From assembly GCF_007748095.1 (NCBI RefSeq), contig NZ_CP036287.1:2046001-2110000 (forward strand): a stretch of DNA of 64,000 nucleotides. The letters run 5' to 3'. The position numbers were made by a program, and so were the translations under genes. Source of the DNA: Engelhardtia mirabilis (GTDB lineage: Bacteria > Planctomycetota > UBA1135 > GCA-002686595). The notes under the pieces are model-generated. The model had not been told where the DNA came from. It ran no database searches and saw only the letters and a list, made by a program, of their open reading frames with translations. The first letter of the stretch is position 1. Every line of letters starts with the position of its first letter. Shown one piece after another: positions 19,907 to 28,689 of this stretch.

Positions 19907-22900
19907 TTGCGCGCTTTCACGGACATCTTCATCAAGCACCCGGTCCTGGCGGTCGTCGTCAACCTGGTGATCGTGCTCGTCGGTCTGCGAGCTGTCTTCT
20001 CGCTGCCGATCCAGCAGTACCCCAAGCTCGAGAGCTCGTCGGTGATCATCACGACGGCCTACCCGGGCGCCAGCGCCGAAGCCGTACGGGGCTTCCTGAC
20101 CACGCCGATCGAACGCGCGGTCTCGGCGATCGGCGGGGTGGATCACATCGAGTCCACCAGTCGGGCCAACCTCAGCACGATCACCGTGCACCTCGAGCTC
20201 GGTCACTCGACGACCGAGGCCTTGGCCGAGGTCACGGCGCGGATCCAGCAGGTGCGCTCGGAGATTCCGGGCGACGCGGAGCCGCCGCGAATCGAGGTTC
20301 AGCGCGCGGACCGGCCCTACGCGACCTTCTACATCAGCTTCTCCTCCGAACGGCGAAGCGTGTCGGAGCTGACCGACTGGCTGGGACGGACGATCCAGCC
20401 GCAGTTGGCCACGCTGCCGGGGATCCAGCGCGTCACGAACTCCGAGGGCGGGCGCCCGATCGCGATGCGGGTCTGGATCGATCCCGACAAGCTCGCGGAG
20501 CTCGATCTGTCCCCGGGCGACGTCTACGGCGCCCTGCAGCGCAACAACTACCTCGCGGCTGTCGGTCAGACCAAGGGCCGCGAGGTCCAGGTCGACCTCT
20601 TGGCCAACACCGATCTGCGGACCGTCGAGGAGTTCGAGGACCTGATCGTCGCCGACCGCGACAGCGCCGTCGTGCGGCTGTCCGACATCGCGCGCGTGGA
20701 GCTCGGCGCGGAAGAGGCGGACCTGATCGCCAAGTACAACGCGCAGCCCAGCGTGTACCTGGGCGTCTGGCCCTTGGTCGGCGCCAACGAGATCGAGGTC
20801 GCCGCCGGCCTGCGGGCGGAGATGGAGCGTCTGCGTCCGACCCTGCCGGCCGACGTCGAGATGCGCCTGGTCTGGGATGGCACGGTCTTCATGCGCGACG
20901 CGCTGAAGGAGATCACCAAGACCCTGGCTGAGACGATCGCGATCGTCGGCCTGGTGGTCTTCCTCTTCCTGGGCTCGCTCCGCACCGCGCTCGTGCCACT
21001 GGTCGCCATGCCGGTGTCGCTGATCGGTGCGGTGATGGTGATGATGGCGCTGGGGTTCAGCCTGAACCTGCTCACCATCCTCGCCATTGTTCTATCGGTG
21101 GGCTTGGTGGTCGACGATGCGATCGTGGTCGTCGAGAACGTCGAGCGGCACGTGCACCTGGGCAAGACGCGCGTCGACGCCGCCATCGCCGCGGCGCGGG
21201 AGCTTCTGGGGCCGATCATCGCGATGACGATCACCTTGGCTGCGGTCTACACCCCGATCGGGTTCCAGGGCGGCCTGACCGGCAGCCTGTTCCTCGAATT
21301 CGCGATCACCCTGGCGGCGGCGGTAATCGTCTCGGGCATCGTGGCGCTGACTCTCTCGCCCGTGATGAGCTCGCGCTTCGTCCGCACGAGCGGCAAGGAG
21401 AGCCGGCTGACCAAGCTCGTGAACAAGGGCTTCGATCGCGTCCGGCGGATCTACGCCTGGTGCCTCGCGGTCGCGCTCGACATGCGCGCCGTGGTCGTCG
21501 TCGCCGCGCTGCTGGTCATGGCCGCCGCCTACCCGCTCTACTCCCTCTCGAGCCGCGAGCTGGCGCCGGTCGAGGATCAGAGCCACATCAGCATGTTCTT
21601 CGACGTGGCGCCCGACGCCACGTTGTCCGCCGTGGACGAGGGCTCGCGGCAGGTCGCGACGGCCATCAATGCGCTCCCCGAGGCACGCTTCATGTGGTCC
21701 CTGGTGGGCAACTGGGGCGGGTTCGGCGGGGTGGCGATGAAGAACTGGAAGGAGCGAGAACGCTCGACCGAGGAGCTCTACGGCCAGGTCTACGGCGTGG
21801 TCTCGCAGATCCCTGGCGTGCGCGTCTTCCCGCGGCTCGATCCGCCCCTGCCCACCTCGGGTCAGTACGACGTCGAACTCGTGCTGCAGAGTGACGCTCC
21901 CTTGGAGGAGATGCTCCCGCTGGTCGGGGCCGTCGTCGGCGCGGGCTGGCAGAGCGGCAAGTTCCTGTACGTCGATACCGACCTCAAGGTCGACCGGCCG
22001 GAGGCACGGGTGATCATCGACCGCGAGCGGGTCGCGGACCTCGGGCTCGATCTGGCTGGCGTCGGACGCGAGCTCGGCATCCTGCTCGGCGGCGGGTACG
22101 TGAACCGCTTCAACCACTTCGATCGCAGCTACAAGGTGATCCCCCAACTGGGGGACGCGGAGCGCGCGACGGTGGGACCGCTGCTGGACCTGAAGATCAA
22201 GACGCCCGCCGGCGACTTGGTACCGGTGTCCACGTTCACCCACATCGAGTCCAGCGTGGCACCGCGCGTGCTCAACCGTTTCCAGCAGCGCAACGCCGTG
22301 CGGGTCTTCGGCGGCGTGGCTCCGGGCGTCACCAAGGAGGAGGGCCTCCGCACGCTGGAGTCGGCCATCGCCAAGCTGGGGCCGCGGGGCGTCGAGACGG
22401 ACTACGCCGGCGAATCGCGCCAGATCCGCAAGGAGGGTTCGGCACTCGTCGTCACCCTCGGCTTCGCGATCGTGCTGGTGTACCTCGTGCTGGCGGCCCA
22501 GTTCCGCAGCTTCCGCGATCCGTTGGTCGTGCTGCTCGGATCGGTTCCGCTGGCGATCTCGGGGGCCCTGCTGTTCAGCTTCCTGGGCCTGACGACGATC
22601 AACATCTACTCGCAGGTGGGGTTGATCACCCTGGTCGGCTTGATCGCCAAGAACGGGATCTTGATCGTCGAGTTCGCGAACAGTCTGCAGGAGAGTGGCC
22701 TGGAGAAGCTGGTTGCGCTGCGCCAGGCGGCTGAGATCAGGCTGCGCCCGGTGCTCATGACCACGGCGGCGACCGTCTTCGGTCACCTGCCGCTGGTGTT
22801 CGTCACCGGTCCCGGGGCGCGAGCCCGCAACAGCATCGGGATCGTGTTGGTGGCGGGCATGGTCATGGGCACGGTCTTCACCCTGTTCGTGGTGCCGGTC

Positions 22901-23011
22901 TTCTACTCCCTGATCGCTGTCGATCACCGCGCGCGCAACGCGCGCCAGGCGCAGGCGCAGGAACGCGAGCGCCGCATGTTGCCCACGCCGGCCCTGGAGC
23001 CCGCCCGATGA
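19907..23011 (+). CDS. RND efflux permease (HAE-1-type multidrug transporter)
   Basis: This is a 1034-residue inner-membrane proton antiporter, full length for the family. Translation appears to start at TTG (19907), with AGAGG six bases upstream, giving the usual MRAFTDIFIKHPVLAVVVN start. It has the expected two-fold layout: TM1, a periplasmic porter region, TM2-6 with GLVVDDAIVVVENVERH (the proton-relay Asp pair), a second periplasmic region, then C-terminal TMs with GLIAKNGILIVEFAN. It should export drugs or organic solvents from the periplasm/inner leaflet together with its adaptor and outer-membrane partner. Its stop overlaps the next ATG by 4 nt. Confidence 0.95.
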   Translation: MRAFTDIFIKHPVLAVVVNLVIVLVGLRAVFSLPIQQYPKLESSSVIITTAYPGASAEAVRGFLTTPIERAVSAIGGVDHIESTSRANLSTITVHLELGHSTTEALAEVTARIQQVRSEIPGDAEPPRIEVQRADRPYATFYISFSSERRSVSELTDWLGRTIQPQLATLPGIQRVTNSEGGRPIAMRVWIDPDKLAELDLSPGDVYGALQRNNYLAAVGQTKGREVQVDLLANTDLRTVEEFEDLIVADRDSAVVRLSDIARVELGAEEADLIAKYNAQPSVYLGVWPLVGANEIEVAAGLRAEMERLRPTLPADVEMRLVWDGTVFMRDALKEITKTLAETIAIVGLVVFLFLGSLRTALVPLVAMPVSLIGAVMVMMALGFSLNLLTILAIVLSVGLVVDDAIVVVENVERHVHLGKTRVDAAIAAARELLGPIIAMTITLAAVYTPIGFQGGLTGSLFLEFAITLAAAVIVSGIVALTLSPVMSSRFVRTSGKESRLTKLVNKGFDRVRRIYAWCLAVALDMRAVVVVAALLVMAAAYPLYSLSSRELAPVEDQSHISMFFDVAPDATLSAVDEGSRQVATAINALPEARFMWSLVGNWGGFGGVAMKNWKERERSTEELYGQVYGVVSQIPGVRVFPRLDPPLPTSGQYDVELVLQSDAPLEEMLPLVGAVVGAGWQSGKFLYVDTDLKVDRPEARVIIDRERVADLGLDLAGVGRELGILLGGGYVNRFNHFDRSYKVIPQLGDAERATVGPLLDLKIKTPAGDLVPVSTFTHIESSVAPRVLNRFQQRNAVRVFGGVAPGVTKEEGLRTLESAIAKLGPRGVETDYAGESRQIRKEGSALVVTLGFAIVLVYLVLAAQFRSFRDPLVVLLGSVPLAISGALLFSFLGLTTINIYSQVGLITLVGLIAKNGILIVEFANSLQESGLEKLVALRQAAEIRLRPVLMTTAATVFGHLPLVFVTGPGARARNSIGIVLVAGMVMGTVFTLFVVPVFYSLIAVDHRARNARQAQAQERERRMLPTPALEPAR

Positions 23012-24465
23012 GTTCACGAACCGTCGACGTCCGAGCCCTGCGTCGGGTGCTTCCGCCCGCGTTGCTGCTTCTGGCCGCCTGCACCACGGTCGGCCGCGAC
23101 TACGAGCCTCCGACGCTCGAGGTATCCGAGGGCTGGCGCGAGGCGCGGTCCGCGGGCCTGTCGGGCAGCGAGGTCGATACCGCCCTCTGGTGGCAGCGCT
23201 TGGACGACCCTCTGCTCGACGAGCTGGTGGCGCTCGCGGTGAGCGACGGATTGGACCTCCGAGCGGCCCTGGCGCGCGTGCGCGAGGCCCATGCACTGCG
23301 AGGCGTGGCCCTGGGGGAGCGCTACCCCGCGGTTCAGGCGACGGGATCCTACGCTCACAGCCGAGCGAGCGAGAACACCCCGTTCGGCGCCTTCGCGACG
23401 GAGACCGACATCCACTCCATCGGCATCGGAGCGTCCTGGGAACTCGATCTGTGGGGCCGACTGCAGCGCTCCTCGGAGGCGGCGAATGCCCAGTTCGAAG
23501 CGAGCCTCGAGGACGCACGCGCCGTTCGTGTGGCGGTGGCCGCCGAGATCGCCTCGGCCTACGTCGACCTGCGCGCGTTCCAGGCCCGCCTCGCCATAGC
23601 GCGCAGGAACGTCGAGCTGCAGGAGCAGACCTTGTCGCTGGTCGAGGCGCGCTTCGACTCAGGTCTCGTGAGCGAGCGCGACGTCGCCCAGGCCGGCACG
23701 AACCTCGGGTCGACTCGCGCGCGTGTCCCGGCCCTCGAAGCGGGCCTACGCGCAGCCGAGAACCGCCTCGCCGTGCTGGCCGGCGTCCCGCCCGGGGCCC
23801 TCGCCGCGAAGCTGTCCGCCGTGCGCCCGATTCCCGTTCCGCCGCGAGACGTCGCGACGGGCCTGCCGGCCGAGTTGCTGCGTCGCCGGCCGGACATCCG
23901 GTCGGCCGAGCGCCGCTACGCGGCCGAGGTGGCACGCGTCGGGGTGGCGGAGGCGGAGCTCTACCCCCGCTTCGAACTCACCGGCATGCTCGGCCTCTCG
24001 TCGAATGGCGCCGGCAAGCTGTTCGAGAGCAGCAGCAGGACCTACGACTTCGGACCGTCCATGACCTGGACCCTCTTCCAACGCGGCCGTCTGCGCCAGC
24101 TCGTGGAAGCCCAGGACGCGCGCGCCGATCAGGCGGCCATCGCATGGGAGCAGACCGTGCTGTCCGCGCTCGAGGAGACCGAGAACGCGCAGACCGCGTT
24201 TGTTCGGGAGCAGACCCGTCGGGAGGCGTTGGCGTCGGCGGCGGGCCAGGCCTCGCGGGCGGTCGAAGCCGCTCGCAGCCAGTACACGGAGGGCTTGTCC
24301 GACTTCCAGGCGGTGCTCGATTCCGAACGCGCGCTGGCCGAGCTCGAGGACCAAGTCGCGGCCTCGACCGCAGCGATCACCTCGAACCTGATCGACCTCT
24401 ACCGCGCCCTGGGCGGGGGCTTCGAGGCTCAGACGGACGGCACGCCGGTCGGTGAGGCCGATTAG
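23008..24465 (+). CDS. Outer-membrane efflux lipoprotein (NodT/OprM family)
   Basis: This is a 485-residue TolC-like channel. The N-terminus has a lipobox (LLLLAACTTVG, Cys at ~25), so the protein should be acylated. It shows the two OEP repeats, with the characteristic LWWQRLDDPLLDELVALA, WELDLWGRL (typical of this family) and ELLRRRPDIRSAER segments. It completes the tripartite pump with the genes at 18704 and 19907; translation is coupled through the ATGA overlap. Confidence 0.95.
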   Translation: MSSRTVDVRALRRVLPPALLLLAACTTVGRDYEPPTLEVSEGWREARSAGLSGSEVDTALWWQRLDDPLLDELVALAVSDGLDLRAALARVREAHALRGVALGERYPAVQATGSYAHSRASENTPFGAFATETDIHSIGIGASWELDLWGRLQRSSEAANAQFEASLEDARAVRVAVAAEIASAYVDLRAFQARLAIARRNVELQEQTLSLVEARFDSGLVSERDVAQAGTNLGSTRARVPALEAGLRAAENRLAVLAGVPPGALAAKLSAVRPIPVPPRDVATGLPAELLRRRPDIRSAERRYAAEVARVGVAEAELYPRFELTGMLGLSSNGAGKLFESSSRTYDFGPSMTWTLFQRGRLRQLVEAQDARADQAAIAWEQTVLSALEETENAQTAFVREQTRREALASAAGQASRAVEAARSQYTEGLSDFQAVLDSERALAELEDQVAASTAAITSNLIDLYRALGGGFEAQTDGTPVGEAD

Positions 24466-25044
24466 AGCGTCGCGCACCAGGGTGACGGGTTCCGGGCCAT
24501 GCGGCCAGTCGCGGTCGGAGGTCGGGAAGCGTGCGCGGGCCCGCAGGGGGGTAGGGAGCGCGAGAGGGGCGGGCTCGGCTCGGCGCCGATCGAGCGCGCG
24601 TCGAGAGGGCCGCCGCCCGCTGACGCGACTCGGACCGGGTCGCTCGCCGGGGGGCGCAGCGCCGAGGTCGCGCGGAGGTCGACGACCGACGCGGGCCGGC
24701 GGTAGGACCCGAGGTTGTGGCGCGACGTCCGCCTCGACTTGCGGCGCATCGACGCTCGTCGGCTCTTGACTGTTCCGCGCTGGCGCGTCCCTGTCTCGCC
24801 CGCGCAGGGGCGCGGCGCCGTCTCACCGAGCCGAAAGTGCTCGCAGCTCGAGATTCGAGGTCGGCGCAGTTCGGTCCGATCGAGGTGGGACGTTCACAAG
24901 CACGAAGCCGCCGATCGGAGTCGGCGGAGTGAGCGCGGACGAACGACTGACTACCTGGGGAGGTCCTGGGGGAGAGCGTCCGCGGACTGTCCGGACCCGA
25001 TCCGCGCGAGGGCGCGCGGCTGGCGGCGGCTTCGTCCTTTACCC
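24466..25044. other. Non-coding gap, nothing recognised
   Basis: These 579 bp lie between the efflux operon and the subtilase-like gene. Open frames here have arginine/glycine-rich shadow composition and no start signals. No tRNA, riboswitch or convincing hairpin was found; the gap presumably holds the operon's terminator and the next promoter. Confidence 0.5.
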
Positions 25045-27108
25045 ATGCAAACTCAGACTCTGTTCCGTTCCGTTCCCACCTGGCGGGGCCTCGCGGCCGG
25101 CGCCCTCTTGGTCTCCGCCCACCTCGCCGTGCTGCCGGTGGTCGCAAGCGCCCAGTCGATCGAGGGCTTTGACGTCAGCGCCGCCGCCCAGGAGCGTTCG
25201 GGTGACGTCCAGTCGCCGTTGCGCGCCAGCCAGTTCCGCGCCGCCGGCGCCGAACTGCTCGGCGTCGACGCGTCGAACGCACAACTCATCCTCGACCGCA
25301 TCGAGGGTCCCGTCGTGCTGCCCGAGACCGGTCGCACGCTCTGGATCGCTTCGGTTCTCCTCGGCGACGAGCGCAAGGTGACCGTGGCCCTCGACGCCCT
25401 GGGGCAGAGCGTCGACCTGGAAGCGGCGAAGATCGCCGAACGCGTGGTGGCCTTCCAGCGTCGCGGCAAGTTCACCGCAGCCCTGGCCGAGCGCATCGAC
25501 CTCGCCCCCGGCGCGACCGTGCGAGTCGCCGCCTGGATCGACGTCGAGGACGTGGACGCCGCGCGCCTCGAGCACGCCGCTGCCATTGAGGCCCTCGACG
25601 AGGCCGGCCAACTGACCGAAGCCGACGTGGACTACCACCTGGCCGAGATCGCCCGCAAGGTCGCAGCCACGATCGAGCCCGAGACCGCTCGCTTCGCCGA
25701 AGACCTGCGTGGCCTCGGGATCGTCGCCGGCGCCGATACCCAAGCGCCCCTGGTCTTCTTCGAGACCGACCTGGCTCGGTTGCAACAGATCGCCGACGAC
25801 CCGCGGGTGCTCGTCCTCGACGCCGCGGACACCGACTTCGCGCCGCGTCTCGAGAACGCCTTCGAGGAGGTTCGCGCGGACAAGGTCTACTCGAACTACT
25901 CGTGGGCGAACGCGGACTACAGCCGAGTCGGCATCGTCGAGGGCGGTCGGCCCTGCGCGGGCAGCTTCCTCGACATCGTCGAGTTCCGGCAGAGCGGCAG
26001 CAACTCGAGCCACACCACCGGCGTCGCCTCTTGCGTCGCCAGCTCGCACCCGACCGAGACCGGGGTTGCCAAGGGCGCGCGCCTCTACGCTGCCAACGGT
26101 GCGACTTTCTCGTCGAACCAGACCTTCACCTCGGGCTTCCAGGGTTCGGTCGACGCGATCACCTGGGCCATCTCGCGCGGCTGCCACATCATGAACCTGT
26201 CCTACGGCGCCGGCGCCCCGGGCAGCAACGTGACCGGCTTCGACAAGTACCTGGACTACGTGGCGCGCTACAACGCCCGTACCCTGGCCATCGCCTGCGG
26301 AAACTCCGGCGCCTACGCCGGTGACCCCGGGGCCGGCTTCAACCAGATCGCCGTCGGCAACTTCACCGACCAGAACGACTACAACTGGACCAGCGAGTCG
26401 ATGGCCAGCTCCTCCTCGTGGCAGAACCCGACCACTGGGGTCGAGACGCCTCAGGTGGCGGCGCCCGGCACCGGGCTGACGATGCTCGACTGCTCCAACG
26501 GCACCAGCTACAGCGCCAGCGGAACGTCCTTCTCGTCGCCCATCGTCGCCGGTATCGCGGCGCTGATCGTGGATCGCGTGCCCAGCCTCGGGAGCTGGCC
26601 CGAGCCCGTGCGGGCGATCGTGATGGCCACCGCGTGGCACAACATCGAGGGTTCCAGCCGCCTGTCGTCCAAGGACGGCGCCGGCGGCGTGAGCGCCTAC
26701 GCGGCCTTCCGCGTGGCCGGCCGCGGCAAGGGCAACGGCTACCAGTACGGGACGCTCTACCCGAGCAGCTTCGACTCCAGCGGGCTCTACACCACCAACA
26801 CCGTCTGGGTCTCGGCCGGAACCAAGGTGCGCGCGTGCCTGTCCTTCGACTCGCAGGTGAAGAAGAGCTCGATCTTGTCGTTCACCTGGTACGACAGCAC
26901 CCTCGACAGCGACTTGGACTTCCGCTGCTACAGCCCGAGCGGCGCGCTCAAGTCCAGCTCCTCGTCGAGCGTGCAGCCCTTCGAGATGCTCGAGTTCACG
27001 GCGACCGAGAGCGGCTACCACACCTTCAAGGTGCGCAACTGGAGCTTTGGCGGCTCCAGCGAGTACTTCGGGACCGCCGTGTCGCTCTCCTACGAGAGCG
27101 GCGAGTGA
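25045..27108 (+). CDS. Secreted subtilase (S8)-family protein with altered catalytic triad
   Basis: This is a 687-residue protein. The ATG at 25045 opens a signal peptide (RGLAAGALLVSAHLAVLPVV, cleavage near ASA-QS). Residues ~40-280 form an N-terminal region with a possible propeptide. The peptidase domain (~285-535) shows SHTTGVASC with the catalytic His323, an oxyanion Asn in GNSGAY, and GTSFSSPIVAGIAALI with Ser495. The Asp motif, normally VAVIDTG, reads VGIVEGG, placing Glu299 where Asp is expected. Residues ~570-687 are a beta-rich C-terminal domain of the pre-peptidase type. It may be an active protease with a Glu variant or an inactive homologue. Confidence 0.87.
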   Translation: MQTQTLFRSVPTWRGLAAGALLVSAHLAVLPVVASAQSIEGFDVSAAAQERSGDVQSPLRASQFRAAGAELLGVDASNAQLILDRIEGPVVLPETGRTLWIASVLLGDERKVTVALDALGQSVDLEAAKIAERVVAFQRRGKFTAALAERIDLAPGATVRVAAWIDVEDVDAARLEHAAAIEALDEAGQLTEADVDYHLAEIARKVAATIEPETARFAEDLRGLGIVAGADTQAPLVFFETDLARLQQIADDPRVLVLDAADTDFAPRLENAFEEVRADKVYSNYSWANADYSRVGIVEGGRPCAGSFLDIVEFRQSGSNSSHTTGVASCVASSHPTETGVAKGARLYAANGATFSSNQTFTSGFQGSVDAITWAISRGCHIMNLSYGAGAPGSNVTGFDKYLDYVARYNARTLAIACGNSGAYAGDPGAGFNQIAVGNFTDQNDYNWTSESMASSSSWQNPTTGVETPQVAAPGTGLTMLDCSNGTSYSASGTSFSSPIVAGIAALIVDRVPSLGSWPEPVRAIVMATAWHNIEGSSRLSSKDGAGGVSAYAAFRVAGRGKGNGYQYGTLYPSSFDSSGLYTTNTVWVSAGTKVRACLSFDSQVKKSSILSFTWYDSTLDSDLDFRCYSPSGALKSSSSSSVQPFEMLEFTATESGYHTFKVRNWSFGGSSEYFGTAVSLSYESGE

Positions 27109-27549
27109 GGCCGATCGGCGACGCTCAACGAGCGTCGCCGCCCCGTGCTCCTGCTCGTGGCGGTCGTGCCGGGTGCAGGGGTGGGAGTCGGGATCTGATG
27201 GCCTGACTCCGCAGCTCGTCGCGGCCGTTCGAAGGCTCGGCCTCGCCACCGCCACGGGACGTCGGATTCCGCTCCGGTCCTGGGTCGATACCTCGACGTC
27301 CCGCGGCGGATCGACGCTGGTGAATTCCTCCGTCAGGAGTCCCCGCGGACAGCAAGCCGGGCCGCCGGGGGCTCTGACCGGAGACAGTCTCCGGCGACAG
27401 CGATTCCCGCGCCCCCCCCGATGGACGGCGAGGGTCACTTGGTCGCGGCAGCCCCTCGAGGTTGCCGCGACCTCTCGCGTTCGGGGCGGGGCCCTTCGAC
27501 TTCGGTGCGAGAGATCGAGGGCCGACGTCGCTACGCTGCTGCCGTGGCG
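27109..27549. other. Intergenic region before the graspetide cluster
   Basis: These 441 bp contain no credible gene. TACGCT at 27532-27537 is the only -10-like hexamer near the first cluster gene; it ends 6 nt before an in-frame GTG (27544) and 12 nt before the ATG (27550). No -35 match was found. Confidence 0.45.
27532..27537 (+). promoter_or_regulatory. Candidate -10 for the graspetide export operon
   Basis: TACGCT lies 6 nt before GTG 27544 (reading V-A-M-R-F into the adaptor). The same 6-nt spacing from a TAnnnT hexamer to a start codon occurs at 39236 and 40054, suggesting a leaderless start. Confidence 0.35.
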
Positions 27550-28689
27550 ATGCGATTCGCACGGAGCCTCGGAGCCCTGGCCGCCGACCGACCGCGGTTG
27601 GCGCCTTTGCTCGTGGGCTCCGGCGCAGCATTGGCCGTCCTGTGGCTGCTCTGGGCTCTGCGCGCAGAGGTCGGGGTGAACGTGCGCAGCTCCCGAGCCA
27701 CGGTCGTGGTCGAGCGAGGTCGATTCGATCTGGTCGCCTCCGTCGAGGGACGAGTGGCGAGCGCGTCCCTGGAGCTGGGTGCCAGCGTTGGCGCGGGCCA
27801 AGTGCTTGTCGAGTTGGAGGCGGGTGATCTGGACCTGCGCGCCGAACGTGCGGACGGGCGCCTCGTTTCAGCGCAGGCGGAGCTCGAGCGCGTGGATGCC
27901 GAGCGCGAAGCGCGCGAGCTGGCCCTGCGCGAGGCGAGTGCGAGCGCCACCGCCGCGGTGGCTGCCCGCAGTGCCGGTCGTGAGCGCCTGGACCTGAATG
28001 CTCAACTCGCCGCCGAAGAGCTCGAGCGCAAGCAGGGGCTCTCCGCCAGCGGCGGGGTCTCGGAGCTCGAGTTGTCGGTCTACCGCACGAGGCTGGCCAT
28101 GGCGCGGGCGGACTTGGAGGTCGATCGGAGCGAGTCCGAAAGTTCGGCCGCTGCGACGCGACAACAGGACGCCGAGCGCGGCGCCGAACTGGAGGCGCTG
28201 GCCGGGCGCCGCGAGCAGCTCGCCGGCGCGATCGCCCAGGCTCGGCTGGATCGCGCCCAGGTCGAGATCGAGCGGGAGTCGCGCCGGATCCGCGCGCCCA
28301 GCGCCGGTCGCCTGGCGGAAGCGCGACGCCTACCCCCGGGAAGTTGGGTCGCCGCGGGCGAGACCCTGGCGACCGTCGTCGAGGCCGGCCCGCTGCAGGT
28401 CGTGGCCGAGCTGCCCATCTCCGCCGCGGCCGGGCGAGTCAGGGTCGGCCAGCAGGCCGAGATGGAGCTCGACGGATTCGCCTGGAGCCGCTTTGGCCGC
28501 CTGCCCCTGGTCGTCGCGCGCGTGGCCGCCGAGCCGCGCGACGGCGCGATCCGAGTCGAGCTCGCCCTCGACGGCGAACCACCTGCGGGTCTGCCACTGG
28601 AGCACGGCCTGCCGGGAACCGTCTCGGTGCGCGTCGAGGAGCTCACACCGGCCGAGTTGCTGATCCGGTCGGCCGGGGGCGGGCGATGA
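27550..28689 (+). CDS. HlyD-family adaptor of the graspetide exporter
   Basis: This is a 379-residue membrane fusion protein (381 if the GTG at 27544 is used). One membrane segment (LAPLLVGSGAALAVLWLLWA) is followed by a lipoyl half (GRVASASLELGASVGAGQVL), a long coiled-coil (residues ~95-250, rich in Ala/Glu/Arg) and a second half (RRIRAPSAGRLAEARRLPPG), then a beta-barrel. It resembles the HlyD-type partners of peptidase-containing ABC exporters rather than RND adaptors. Its stop overlaps the start of the C39-ABC gene by 4 nt, so the two are translationally coupled. Confidence 0.88.
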   Translation: MRFARSLGALAADRPRLAPLLVGSGAALAVLWLLWALRAEVGVNVRSSRATVVVERGRFDLVASVEGRVASASLELGASVGAGQVLVELEAGDLDLRAERADGRLVSAQAELERVDAEREARELALREASASATAAVAARSAGRERLDLNAQLAAEELERKQGLSASGGVSELELSVYRTRLAMARADLEVDRSESESSAAATRQQDAERGAELEALAGRREQLAGAIAQARLDRAQVEIERESRRIRAPSAGRLAEARRLPPGSWVAAGETLATVVEAGPLQVVAELPISAAAGRVRVGQQAEMELDGFAWSRFGRLPLVVARVAAEPRDGAIRVELALDGEPPAGLPLEHGLPGTVSVRVEELTPAELLIRSAGGGR

